A stretch of DNA of 27,953 nt from RCC1774 sp050330855. Its GTDB lineage: Bacteria > Cyanobacteriota > Cyanobacteriia > Thermosynechococcales > Thermosynechococcaceae. Shown here one piece after another: positions 15,542 to 24,960 of the stretch (positions within the stretch are counted from its first letter, which is position 1; each line of letters opens with the position of its first letter). The notes under the pieces were generated by a model, which worked only from the letters and a program-made list of their open reading frames with translations, had not been told where the DNA came from and did no database searches. The stretch is taken from positions 1 through 27,953 of the forward strand of contig JBHJNL010000209.1 in the NCBI GenBank assembly GCA_050330855.1, written 5' to 3'. The position numbers were made by a program, and so were the translations under genes.

Positions 15542-16711
15542 ATGGAGACAATAAAGCTACAGATATCTGATGAGACGCTACGAGATGGTATTCAGCAGGT
15601 CGGTCTTTTTTTGGATGATGAGGCGAAACACACCCTAGCCCAACTCATTGCCCAGACAGGAGTGCATCAGATAGCCTTGATGCCTGCGATTCATGAAAGT
15701 GAGTGCGCGCTTGTACGGAGCCTCATCGCTAACGGACTCCAGCAGCAGGTCGTGGCTTCAACCATGATGAGCCGCCAATATATTGACCAAGCGAAGCTTT
15801 GCGGTGTTCAGCAAATTATTTTGTTTCATGCCATTTCAGATCGCATTCTGTGTCTACGCGATCCAGAGATTCAATCGCACGAATTAAATGCAGACAAAGA
15901 CCCCCCTAAATCTTTGCTTAAGGCTGCACGTTGCAGAATGGTCGAGAAAGTATTAGAAAATTTAAAATATGCGGCCGAAATTGGCTTAAAAATCAGCTTT
16001 GCGGCTGAAGATGCCAGTCGCGCTGATTTTGATTTTTTAGTGAAAGCGATTCGTGTCTTTCAACCCCACATCGATTATTTTTTGCTCTGCGATACGGTGG
16101 GGGTCTTAACCCCCGAAAAAACCTATATCTGGGTTCAGGATTTACTGCAATGCAGTGATCACGCCCCCTTGGCGGTGCATTTCCATAACGATATGGGGCT
16201 AGCACTAGAAAATACCATTCAAGCCGTTTTTGCAGGAGCAATGGGAATTTCTGGCACCTTTGGTGGCATTGGCGAACGGGCCGGCAATGTTGCGCTAGAA
16301 CAGGTGTTGTTTGGCCTCAGAGCGCGGTTTGGCTGGGTGGTTGAAGGGATTGATTATAAAGCCCTTAATTGCGTTACCGATGATCTTGCCCAGCGCGGCA
16401 TTCGAGCCAATCCACCCTACTCGCCGCAGTCACAGCGATTTGAAACCGGAATACATGTCAGCTCATTGCTGCGCGATCGCAACAGCTATTCCGTCTTCCC
16501 TCACAGTGAACCTGATATTTGGTACGGCAAATGCAGCGGTGCCAGTAATTTTCGCTATTTGTTTGAAACTCGTCTGCACCAATCCTTGACTCAAAAACAG
16601 TATGAGCAACTCCGGTCAGACATTAAGGTGCTAGCCATTGCAGAAAAGCGATCGTTTTCCACAGAAGAAGTATTGGCCCTACTCGAACAAGGGGTACTAA
16701 AGGTTCCCTAG
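15542..16711 (+). CDS. DRE-TIM metallolyase, isopropylmalate/homocitrate synthase-like
   Basis: A 389-residue enzyme of the superfamily that includes 2-isopropylmalate synthase, homocitrate synthase and HMG-CoA lyase, which make or break C-C bonds by Claisen chemistry at a divalent metal in a TIM barrel. Visible motifs: ISDETLRDGIQQ (Asp10, Arg14, Asp15), HFHNDMGLALENT with metal-ligand-type His213/His215, and GGIGERAGNVALEQVL from residue 241. It is shorter than LeuA and lacks the roughly 130-residue LeuA allosteric domain, so it is closer in build to NifV-type homocitrate synthases or HMG-CoA lyases. The substrate cannot be read from sequence. It lies 71 bp upstream of PKS2 on the same strand and is probably co-transcribed, which suggests a precursor-supplying role. 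I prefer the ATG at 15542; a TTG at 15518 would add eight residues. Confidence 0.85.
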   Translation: METIKLQISDETLRDGIQQVGLFLDDEAKHTLAQLIAQTGVHQIALMPAIHESECALVRSLIANGLQQQVVASTMMSRQYIDQAKLCGVQQIILFHAISDRILCLRDPEIQSHELNADKDPPKSLLKAARCRMVEKVLENLKYAAEIGLKISFAAEDASRADFDFLVKAIRVFQPHIDYFLLCDTVGVLTPEKTYIWVQDLLQCSDHAPLAVHFHNDMGLALENTIQAVFAGAMGISGTFGGIGERAGNVALEQVLFGLRARFGWVVEGIDYKALNCVTDDLAQRGIRANPPYSPQSQRFETGIHVSSLLRDRNSYSVFPHSEPDIWYGKCSGASNFRYLFETRLHQSLTQKQYEQLRSDIKVLAIAEKRSFSTEEVLALLEQGVLKVP

Positions 16712-16782
16712 TACAGCACTCGTTGTATGCTTTGAAACTACAGGAACCGTGGCTCTTGAAGAAAGCACACCAATCAACGACT

Positions 16783-19700
16783 ATGACGCTGGAACCCATC
16801 GCAATTATTGGTATTGGTTGTCGCTTCCCTGGTGCAGCAGGACCAGAGGCATTTTGGCAGATGCTCAAAGATGGCGTCGATGCGATCACCGAAATCCCCA
16901 AGTCGCGGTGGGATATTGAACAGTTTTATGACCCCAATCACAGCACCCCCAATAAAGCCAATACGCGCTGGGGTGGTTTCCTCAACGAGATTGATGGCTT
17001 CGACCCGCAGTTTTTTGGCATTGCCCCCCGCGAAGTCGCCAGCATGGACCCACAGCAGCGCCTCCTGCTAGAAGTCACCTGGGAAGCCCTTGAAGATGCA
17101 GGCCAACTTCCAGACCATCTGCGGGGTTCAAAGACAGGGGTCTTTATTGGCGTCGGTACCCACGACTACTCGATCATGATGTGGCAAGATCCGGTCAATG
17201 ACCCCTACGCCACCACAGGCACCGGAAACTGCATTGCTGCCAACCGCATTTCTTACGCCTACGACCTCAAGGGGCCGAGCCTAGCCATTGATACAGCCTG
17301 CTCGTCATCGCTGGTCGCAGTCCATCTAGCCTGTCAAAGCATCTGGACCGGCGAATCTACCCAGGCACTGGCCGGGGGCGTCAATGTACTGCTGCTGCCC
17401 ACGGTTACGGTTGGGTTTGCAAAGGGGGGCTTCATGGCCTCTGATGGGCGCTGCAAGAGCTTTGATGCCAAGGCCGATGGCTATGTTCGTAGTGAAGGAG
17501 CCGGGATTGTGCTGCTGAAGCCGCTGGCCCAAGCCCAGGCCGCTGGCGACCCGATCTACGCAGTGATTAAGGGAAGCGCCGTCAATCAGGACGGGTTTAG
17601 CCATGGAATGGCGGCTCCCAATCCCAAGGCGCAGGCGGTGGTTTTACGGCAGGCGTATCACCAGGCAGGCGTTTCACCCGGTCAGGTGCAGTACGTCGAG
17701 GCCCACGGCACCGGAACCAAGATTGGCGATCCGGTGGAGATGGAAGCCCTAGGGGAAGTGCTGGTTGAGGGGCGTGCGAAGGGGGATGTGTGTGCGATCG
17801 CATCGGTCAAAACCAACATCGGCCATGCCGAAACAGCGGCAGGCATTGCGGGACTAATCAAAACGGCGCTGTGTATCAAACACCAACAGCTCCCGGCCAA
17901 CCTCCATTTTGAGACCCCTAATCCCGCCATTGACTTTGAGCATCTTCCCTTCAAAGTGCAGACGGCGCTGACCCCCTGGCCCTCTAGTGCCCCTGCCCTT
18001 GCTGGCGTCAACTCCTTCGGCTTCGGCGGTACCAATGCCCATGTGGTGATGGCAGAAGCGCCCACCCAGAAACCACCCACGCCGGTTCAAACGCCGGTCC
18101 ATCACACCTTCACCTGCTCGGCAAAAAATGAAGCCGCTCTAACAGAACTGGTACAGCGCTATCTCACCCTGCTTGAACAGCAGCCCGATCTCAATGATCT
18201 TAATGATCTCTGCGGCACAGCCAATCTCCGGCGCACTGCCTTCTCCCATCGGCTGGCTTTAGTAGCAGACTCGATAGAACAGTTGCGATCGCAACTCACC
18301 GCCTTCCTCACCGGCGAAGAGTCCCCCAATATCATCCAAGCCACCGCCACTCAAGCTCCCCCCCCTGCCTTTTTGTTCACCGGGCAAGGCTCCCAATACG
18401 AAGGTATGGGCCAAGACCTCTACCAAACCCAGCCCGTCTTCCGCAAAGCCCTCGATACCTGCAACGAACTCCTGCGCCCCCATCTAGACACCCCCCTCCT
18501 CGAAGTCCTGTATCCCTCCTTAAAAGTTCAGAAGAAGAAAACCAAAAAAACTCAAAACTCAAAACTCAAAATTCCGAACTCCGAATTCCGAACTCCGTTG
18601 GCGAAGCCCCTCCGCAGGAGGCACTCCGAACTCCGAACTCCCAACTCCGAACTTCTCGATCAAACCGCCTACACCCAACCCGCCCTCTTCGCCCTCGAAT
18701 ACGCCCTAGCCCAACTCTGGAAATCTTGGGGTATTTGCCCTGATATAGTGGCAGGCCATAGCGTCGGTGAATATGTTGCCGCCTGCATCGCCGGAGTCTT
18801 TAGTCTCAAAGATGGCCTCCGGCTGATTGCGGCACGGGGACGCTTAATGCAGGCGCTGCCCAGCGGTGGTTCGATGGTGGCTATTGCTGCCAGTGAAGCG
18901 CAGGTAAAAGAGCTGCTTGCCAATCAAAGAGGCGTGACGATTGCAGCGATTAATGGTCCACAAAGTTTAGTGTTGTCTGGGAAAGGAGATGCGATCGCAA
19001 CCCTAACCACCCAGCTCACTTCTGCAGGCTTCAAAACAACCCCTCTCCAGGTTTCCCATGCCTTTCACTCGGCCTTGATGGAGCCGATGCTGGCGGAGTT
19101 TGAACAGATTGCCCAGCAGATCACCTTTCACGCCCCTAAAATTCCCCTGGTGTCGAACTTGACGGGTGCTTTAATCACCGAAGAAATCGCCACGGCAGAC
19201 TATTGGTGTCGCCATGTGCGAGAACCCGTCAGGTTCCAGGCTGGCATGGACACCCTGCACCAGTTGGGATATCGCACCTTCGTTGAAATGGGACCAAAAC
19301 CGATCCTCTGTGGCATGGGCCGTAATTGCCTGCCCCAGCCCGAGAACCAGTGGCTACCCAGCCTCCGCCCCGAGCACCCCGCTCAGCTTTGGCGCAGCAT
19401 CGGTCACCTCTATACCCTGGGTGCCCCAGTAGATTGGTCCCAACTTTACCCCAGCTATCAGTACCTACATCTGCCCACCTATCCCTTTCAGCGGCAGCGC
19501 TTTTGGTGGGAGGTTGCTGAACTGCCGGGGATGAGAACACAACCCTGGTCCGTGAATGGTCATCATCGGTCAGATGAACATCCCCTTTTGGGGCAAAGGC
19601 TTTATCTGGCAGGCTCTTCTGAAATTCGGTTCCAGGCTCCAGTCAGTGCAAACAGTCCAGCCTATTTAGATGATCACTGTTTATTGGGCCAAGCCGTCTT

Positions 19701-22700
19701 CCCCGCCACAGCCTATATCGAAATGGCGCTGGCAGCAGCTCAACAATTGTTTGAGGGAAGCGCGATCGCCCTTGAATCCTTTTCTATTGAGCAGCCCCTT
19801 TTACTAACGGCAGACCATATACTGCAGTGTGTCTTTATGCCGGAAGACAGTGCCTACCGCTTCGAGCTGTTTAGCATTGCCTCTGAGAAAGCAACTCCCG
19901 GATCCCTTCGCCATGCCACAGGTCGTATTGTTGCCGACGAGAACATCGCAACTATTCAGAATCTGGGGGCGCTGCAGGCAAAGTACTCTATCGCCATTGA
20001 TGTTGCAGAGCATTATCAACAATTACAAGAACAGGGGCTAGAGTACGGGCCTTGTTTCCAAGGCATTCATCAGCTTTGGGCGCAGGATGGACAGGCTTTA
20101 AGTCAGATTCGTTTACCTGAGTCAGGGGTGGAGGCTGAGCGTTATCAGATTCATCCAGCCTTGTTGGATGCCTGTTTACAAACGCTAGGGGCTGTGTTTC
20201 GCGGAAGCGAGACGTATTTGCCCGTAGGATGCGATCTCATCTTCTTCAACCAATCTCCAGGCACTAAAGTCTGGTGCCACACCCAGCTCCAGCCCACGAA
20301 CGGTTCACCCGCACGCCTCAAAGCTGACTTACAGCTCATGGATGAGGCTGGCACCCTATTGGTGCAGATCACCGGATTAACGCTAAAGTCCGTCAGTCCT
20401 GCCTCTCTCCGGCAACTGGTTGGCAAGCAAACGCAACTTAATCAATGGCTCCATGAACTCCGTTGGCAACTCCAGCCTTTAGCGATTCCCTCTAATGCAG
20501 CCCAGACCCAGCATCAATGGCTGATTTTTGCTGACCAGCAGGGATTGGCCCAGCAGATAGCCCATCGCCTAGAAGAACAGGAAGATCAATGTGTTTTAGT
20601 CTATCCTTCCTGCTGCTTAGACCTGCCCACAGATGCTCATACTGTTGACCCTGCCCACCCTCAAGACTTTCAGCAGCTCTGGCAGACATTAGTTGCAAAC
20701 GATCAGCGTCCCGATCAGATTCTCCATCTGTGGAGCCTGGATAGTGAGAGTTGCGATCGCACCCAAGATCTACAGCAAGATCAACTACAAACCGGCGGTT
20801 CCGTGCTGCATCTTGTACACACGATTGCTTCGGAAGCCTCGCCACCCAAACTTTGGCTGATCACCGCTGGGGCGCAGACTGTCACAGAGCCACTGGAAGC
20901 GCCTCAGCAGGCAACTTTATGGGGTCTGGGCCGGGTGATTCGCCTAGAGCAGCCAGGAATAAACTGTGTCTGTGTGGACTTAGATGCGGAGCCTTCTAAG
21001 GTGAATCTAGAAGCTCTCGTTCAGAATTTGCGACAGCCCGATGATGAGAATCAAATTGCTTTTCGGGGTTGCGATCGCTACGGTGCCCGCCTCGTTCCCA
21101 ATCATAAAAAGAAAGGTGCCCAGCGGCCAGACGGAGCTTTCCGCCTTGGCCTCACTGAGTATGGCGTCCTCGATAACCTTGCCCTACTCCCTGCAGAGCG
21201 CCATTCTCTAGCATCCACCGACGTTGAAATTGAGGTTTGCGCTTCAGGCATTAACTTCCGCGATGTTCTCAACGCCCTCGGAATGCTAAAGCCCTACCTC
21301 GAAAAAATGGGGTTTGCTCAAGCCACTGATGTTCCTTTCGGCGGCGAATGTGCAGGCAAGATCGTCGCGGTCGGCTCCGAGGTAAAACACTTAAGAACTG
21401 GAGATGCAGTGATTGCGGCCCAAGCTGTGGGTAGCTTGGGGCAGTTTGTCACCGTTGATGCTCGGTTTGTGATTCCCAAGCCAGAACGAATTAGTTTTGC
21501 AGAGGCAGCCACTTTACCCACCACGTTTTTGACGGCCTACTATGGCCTGTGTCATTTAGCCCAGATTAAGAGGGGCGATCGCATCCTCATCCACTCCGCT
21601 GCTGGTGGCGTCGGTCAAGCTGCGGTTCAAATTGCCCAGCAGGTCGGGGCCGAGATCTACGCCACCGCCAGCCCCGGCAAATGGCAATTCCTCAAAGACA
21701 TGGGCATCCAGCACGTCATGAACTCCCGAACGCTGGAGTTTGCCGATCATCTGATGGCCCTCACTGACGGGAAAGGGGTTGATATTATCTTCAACAGCCT
21801 CAACGGAGACTTTATTCCCAAAAGTTTAGAAACCTTGGCCCCTCAAGGGCGCTTCGTAGAAATTGGCAAAATCGGCATTTGGGATGCCGATCAAGTCACC
21901 CAACTTCGAGCAGACATCACCTATTACCCCTTTGATTTACTAGAAGTCTCTCAACAAGATCCGGGCCTAATTGCTGCGATGTTGACCCAGTTGCTGAGCC
22001 AGTTTGAAAGCGGCGAACTGGTCCCCCTCCCCCACAAAGTTTTTCCCATTGAAAAAGCAGCGGATGCCTTCCGCTATATGGCCCAGGCCAAGCATATCGG
22101 CAAGGTCGTTGTTACCCTAGGCCAGCACAACTCAGCCGGTATCCGAGGCGATGGCCTCTACCTAATTACCGGCGGCTTGGGCGGATTAGGGCTAGAGGTC
22201 GCCCAATGGCTCGGTTCGCAGGGGGCCAAGCAATTGGTTTTAGTGGGGAGGCGATCGCCTTCTACCGCAACGCAAGAACAGATACAAGCTCTGGAACAAT
22301 CTGGAGTTCAAGTGCAGGTGGTGCAAGCCGATATCTCTCAACGAGATAATGTTGAGCGATTGTTGGCTCCATATCATCACGCTTTGGCATCCATTTTAGT
22401 CGATAGCTCAGGTATTGCATTGGCCCCCCTAGCCCCCCAATCCTGGGGGGAAACAAGCCAAAATCTCTATACTTCCCAACAATCAAGAGATCAGGAGAGC
22501 CAACCTGGTATCAATCAGACTCAATCAGATTCCCAAAGCAAAACACCCCAATCCTACGCGACTCTCCCCCCAAAATTGGGGGGCCGGGGGGGCCAACGCA
22601 GCGCTCAACAGTCCTACGCTGAACGCTCTCTAAACGGCCAGCCACCCCTAAAAGGAATCTTCCATGCCGCAGGCATCCTAGAGGACGGCATGCTCCAAAC

Positions 22701-24888
22701 CCTAAATTGGGAGCAGTTCTCCACCGTAGCCGCCCCCAAAATCACCGGAACTTGGCATCTCCATCAGCTCACCCAAGACTTAGAACTCGATCACTTCGTT
22801 TGCTTCTCTTCCATGGCATCTCTGCTCGGTTCTCCCGGCCAGGGCAACTACGCCGCCGCTAACGCCTTCATGGATGCCCTCATGCACCTACGCCACGCCC
22901 AAGGACTACCGGGCCTTAGCATCAACTGGGGACCGTGGGGCCAGGCTGGCATGGCCGCACAGCTTTCTGCCCTTGATCAGCAGCGTATGATCGATCAAGG
23001 CATCGAAGCCATTTTGCCAGAGCAGGGTCTCCAGATTTTAGAAGAGCTATTAACTCAATCGTCTGCTCAGGTCGGAGTGCTACCGATTGACTGGTCGAAG
23101 TTTATTCCCCAGTTACCAGAGGCGGTGGCGGTTCCCTTCCTAGAGCAGGTCCGACCAGTGTTGGCAAAGCAAGGGCCGTCAGAGCTGATGCGGCAGTTGA
23201 TGGGGATTGAGAGTTGCGATCGCATCCCCCTCATCCAAGAACACCTCCGCAACCAACTGGCTAAAGTTCTGGGCTACAGCTCCGCAGATCTTATTGAACC
23301 CCAAGATAACTTCGCTGATCTCGGTATGGACTCCCTAATGGCGGTGGAGTTTAACAACCGACTCCAGAAAAGCTTTAACCGCACCATTTCGCAAACGACC
23401 CTCTTTGACTATCCCACCATCGAATCTCTGGCAAAGCATCTGAGCCAGTTTATTGAGACTGAAGCTCTCTCTGCTGCTGCCTTAGAGCAGCTTTCACAAA
23501 AGCCAGAACAACCTGGACTAGCCCAGCCCTCAAAGCCATCGGTTGAGGCGGTGAAGAACGTGGCGATAGCTGTTGGCGAAGCCTATCCGAAAGATATCGG
23601 TCGGCGGTCGAGCATCGCACCGCCTCCTAAAACCCCAACGCCTCAACCGACCCCGAAACCTGCCGATCTGTCATCGACGCATGTCTTATCTGAGATTCCC
23701 ACTGAGTTCTATCAGTTCCACCAATCACCTGAATATCTCAACCTCCGGCAAGATCTAGATCGCGTCGAAGAACTCGGCAATCCATTCTTTGAAGTCCACG
23801 AAGGCACGGCCCGCGACAAGACCCAAATCGGGGGGCAAGAGCTGCTCAGCTATGCCAGCTATAACTACCTGGGCCTCTCTGGCGATACCAGAATCATCGA
23901 AGCCACCGAAGCCGCCATTCGCCAGTACGGTACGTCAGTATCGGCCAGTCGGGTCGTGGCAGGAGAACGCCCCATCCATCGGCAGCTAGAGCAAGAAATC
24001 GCTGATTTCCTAGGCACTGAAGACAGCATTATTCTCGTAGGCGGTCATGCCACCAACGTTAGTACCATCGGGCATTTATTTCGAACCAAAGATCTGATTT
24101 TGTGTGATGCCCTTAGCCATAACAGCATCCGCGAAGGCTGTCAGCTCTCAGGGGCAACGGTGATTGAGTTCCCCCACAACAATAGCAACGCCCTAGAGCA
24201 GTTGCTGCAAGAGCATCGGCAGGCTTACGAAAAAGTTCTGATTGCTATTGAAGGGGTCTACAGTACAGATGGTGATTTAGCGCCCTTACCAGAGATAGTC
24301 GCACTAAAGAAGCAGTACAAAACCTTTCTGCTAGTAGATGAAGCCCATTCCATCGGCACCTTGGGCGCAACCGGGCGCGGGGTTGGCGAATACTTCGACG
24401 TTGCCGCTGAAGACGTTGACCTATGGATGGGGACACTGAGTAAATCCTTTGCAAGCTGTGGCGGCTACATTGCCGGATGCAAAGAACTAGTGGAATATCT
24501 CAAATACACCTCTCCGGGATTTGTGTTCAGTGTGGGCATGTCTCCGGCCAACACGGCTGCAGCACTCAAGGCCATTCAGGTCTTGAAGACGGAGCCAGAG
24601 CGAGTCGCTCAACTGAGAGAGAGAGCGGCTCTGTTTCTGCAGCTTGCTCAAGAGATGAAGCTAAATACAGGTGCGAGTCATGATTCGCCTGTTATTCCCG
24701 TTATTGTGGGTGAGCCGTACAAAGCCGTGCAATTATCGCGATCCCTCCTTCAATGCGGAATCAATGCACAGCCAATGGTTTTCCCGTCAGTTCCCTATAA
24801 CGCAGCACGGGTAAGATTCTTTCTGACATCACTTCATTCCGAAGAGCAAATTGAAGCAACAATTGTTGCTATTGCCAGTAGCCTTTAG
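16783..24888 (+). CDS. Type I PKS: KS, AT, DH, ER, KR, ACP, alpha-oxoamine synthase
   Basis: A 2701-residue fully reducing PKS module fused to a PLP-dependent alpha-oxoamine synthase (AOS; family of serine palmitoyltransferase, 8-amino-7-oxononanoate synthase and 5-aminolevulinate synthase). Approximate domains: KS 5-425 (Cys173, His308, His348); AT 530-850 (GHSVGEY, Ser660; HAFH, malonyl-type); DH 925-1200 (HxxxGxxxxP with His965; Asp1129); ER 1450-1775 (AAGGVGQAAV near 1607); KR 1790-2060 (GGLGGLG, Tyr2023, LED); ACP (Ser2184); a Pro-rich linker 2225-2300; AOS 2303-2701. The AOS has DALSHNSIREG, DEAHSIGTLG and GTLSKSFASCGG with PLP Lys2554. AOS would release the ACP-bound chain by decarboxylative condensation with an amino acid, giving an alpha-amino ketone. 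The ATG at 16783 starts three codons before the KS; a TTG at 16723 is in-frame but less likely. Repeats are inserted in the AT (about 580-625) and KR (about 1880-1945) domains. Confidence 0.95.
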   Translation: MTLEPIAIIGIGCRFPGAAGPEAFWQMLKDGVDAITEIPKSRWDIEQFYDPNHSTPNKANTRWGGFLNEIDGFDPQFFGIAPREVASMDPQQRLLLEVTWEALEDAGQLPDHLRGSKTGVFIGVGTHDYSIMMWQDPVNDPYATTGTGNCIAANRISYAYDLKGPSLAIDTACSSSLVAVHLACQSIWTGESTQALAGGVNVLLLPTVTVGFAKGGFMASDGRCKSFDAKADGYVRSEGAGIVLLKPLAQAQAAGDPIYAVIKGSAVNQDGFSHGMAAPNPKAQAVVLRQAYHQAGVSPGQVQYVEAHGTGTKIGDPVEMEALGEVLVEGRAKGDVCAIASVKTNIGHAETAAGIAGLIKTALCIKHQQLPANLHFETPNPAIDFEHLPFKVQTALTPWPSSAPALAGVNSFGFGGTNAHVVMAEAPTQKPPTPVQTPVHHTFTCSAKNEAALTELVQRYLTLLEQQPDLNDLNDLCGTANLRRTAFSHRLALVADSIEQLRSQLTAFLTGEESPNIIQATATQAPPPAFLFTGQGSQYEGMGQDLYQTQPVFRKALDTCNELLRPHLDTPLLEVLYPSLKVQKKKTKKTQNSKLKIPNSEFRTPLAKPLRRRHSELRTPNSELLDQTAYTQPALFALEYALAQLWKSWGICPDIVAGHSVGEYVAACIAGVFSLKDGLRLIAARGRLMQALPSGGSMVAIAASEAQVKELLANQRGVTIAAINGPQSLVLSGKGDAIATLTTQLTSAGFKTTPLQVSHAFHSALMEPMLAEFEQIAQQITFHAPKIPLVSNLTGALITEEIATADYWCRHVREPVRFQAGMDTLHQLGYRTFVEMGPKPILCGMGRNCLPQPENQWLPSLRPEHPAQLWRSIGHLYTLGAPVDWSQLYPSYQYLHLPTYPFQRQRFWWEVAELPGMRTQPWSVNGHHRSDEHPLLGQRLYLAGSSEIRFQAPVSANSPAYLDDHCLLGQAVFPATAYIEMALAAAQQLFEGSAIALESFSIEQPLLLTADHILQCVFMPEDSAYRFELFSIASEKATPGSLRHATGRIVADENIATIQNLGALQAKYSIAIDVAEHYQQLQEQGLEYGPCFQGIHQLWAQDGQALSQIRLPESGVEAERYQIHPALLDACLQTLGAVFRGSETYLPVGCDLIFFNQSPGTKVWCHTQLQPTNGSPARLKADLQLMDEAGTLLVQITGLTLKSVSPASLRQLVGKQTQLNQWLHELRWQLQPLAIPSNAAQTQHQWLIFADQQGLAQQIAHRLEEQEDQCVLVYPSCCLDLPTDAHTVDPAHPQDFQQLWQTLVANDQRPDQILHLWSLDSESCDRTQDLQQDQLQTGGSVLHLVHTIASEASPPKLWLITAGAQTVTEPLEAPQQATLWGLGRVIRLEQPGINCVCVDLDAEPSKVNLEALVQNLRQPDDENQIAFRGCDRYGARLVPNHKKKGAQRPDGAFRLGLTEYGVLDNLALLPAERHSLASTDVEIEVCASGINFRDVLNALGMLKPYLEKMGFAQATDVPFGGECAGKIVAVGSEVKHLRTGDAVIAAQAVGSLGQFVTVDARFVIPKPERISFAEAATLPTTFLTAYYGLCHLAQIKRGDRILIHSAAGGVGQAAVQIAQQVGAEIYATASPGKWQFLKDMGIQHVMNSRTLEFADHLMALTDGKGVDIIFNSLNGDFIPKSLETLAPQGRFVEIGKIGIWDADQVTQLRADITYYPFDLLEVSQQDPGLIAAMLTQLLSQFESGELVPLPHKVFPIEKAADAFRYMAQAKHIGKVVVTLGQHNSAGIRGDGLYLITGGLGGLGLEVAQWLGSQGAKQLVLVGRRSPSTATQEQIQALEQSGVQVQVVQADISQRDNVERLLAPYHHALASILVDSSGIALAPLAPQSWGETSQNLYTSQQSRDQESQPGINQTQSDSQSKTPQSYATLPPKLGGRGGQRSAQQSYAERSLNGQPPLKGIFHAAGILEDGMLQTLNWEQFSTVAAPKITGTWHLHQLTQDLELDHFVCFSSMASLLGSPGQGNYAAANAFMDALMHLRHAQGLPGLSINWGPWGQAGMAAQLSALDQQRMIDQGIEAILPEQGLQILEELLTQSSAQVGVLPIDWSKFIPQLPEAVAVPFLEQVRPVLAKQGPSELMRQLMGIESCDRIPLIQEHLRNQLAKVLGYSSADLIEPQDNFADLGMDSLMAVEFNNRLQKSFNRTISQTTLFDYPTIESLAKHLSQFIETEALSAAALEQLSQKPEQPGLAQPSKPSVEAVKNVAIAVGEAYPKDIGRRSSIAPPPKTPTPQPTPKPADLSSTHVLSEIPTEFYQFHQSPEYLNLRQDLDRVEELGNPFFEVHEGTARDKTQIGGQELLSYASYNYLGLSGDTRIIEATEAAIRQYGTSVSASRVVAGERPIHRQLEQEIADFLGTEDSIILVGGHATNVSTIGHLFRTKDLILCDALSHNSIREGCQLSGATVIEFPHNNSNALEQLLQEHRQAYEKVLIAIEGVYSTDGDLAPLPEIVALKKQYKTFLLVDEAHSIGTLGATGRGVGEYFDVAAEDVDLWMGTLSKSFASCGGYIAGCKELVEYLKYTSPGFVFSVGMSPANTAAALKAIQVLKTEPERVAQLRERAALFLQLAQEMKLNTGASHDSPVIPVIVGEPYKAVQLSRSLLQCGINAQPMVFPSVPYNAARVRFFLTSLHSEEQIEATIVAIASSL
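18541..18655. repeat. Heptamer repeat array with nested palindrome in the AT domain of PKS2
   Basis: Tandem heptamers of the AACTCAA / AACTCCG / AATTCCG type run from about 18546 to 18595 and again from 18622 to 18655. They are interrupted by a different short palindromic repeat, GGCGAAGCCCCTCCGCAGG within 18600-18620. All of it is translated in-frame as a basic, Ser/Pro/Asn-rich stretch (KTQNSKLKIPNSEFRTP and HSELRTPNSEL) between LLEVLYP and LLDQTAYTQPALF. The insertion point matches that of the unrelated palindromic repeat in the AT domain of PKS1. Confidence 0.85.
22423..22601. repeat. Palindromic repeat element inside the KR domain of PKS2 (in-frame)
   Basis: Starts with GGCCCCCCTAGCCCCCCAAT and CCTGGGGGGAAA, and ends with CGCGACTCTCCCCCCAAAA, TTGGGGGGCCGGGGGGGCC and AACGCAGC. 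It shares its end blocks with 8859-8989 but has a longer centre of about 110 bp. It translates in-frame (ALAPLAPQSWGETS ... LPPKLGGRGGQRS) in the middle of the catalytic KR domain, before GIFHAAGILEDGML. The KR motifs on both sides are intact, so the insert probably loops out. Confidence 0.85.
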
Positions 24889-24960
24889 AAATCGAAGAAC
24901 TCCCTACAATTCTCCTGTTTGGGGGATGAAATGGCGCACCCCTCAAGCAATCATAGAGAA

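Noticed and set aside
18541..18655. Possible CRISPR-like array
   Set aside because: The units are 7 bp with no spacers; this is a heptamer tandem repeat within a reading frame.
24889..24960. Bidirectional terminator between PKS2 and the short mscS gene
   Set aside because: The only stem (TTGGGGG with CCCCTCAA) is imperfect, has a long loop and no T-tract.
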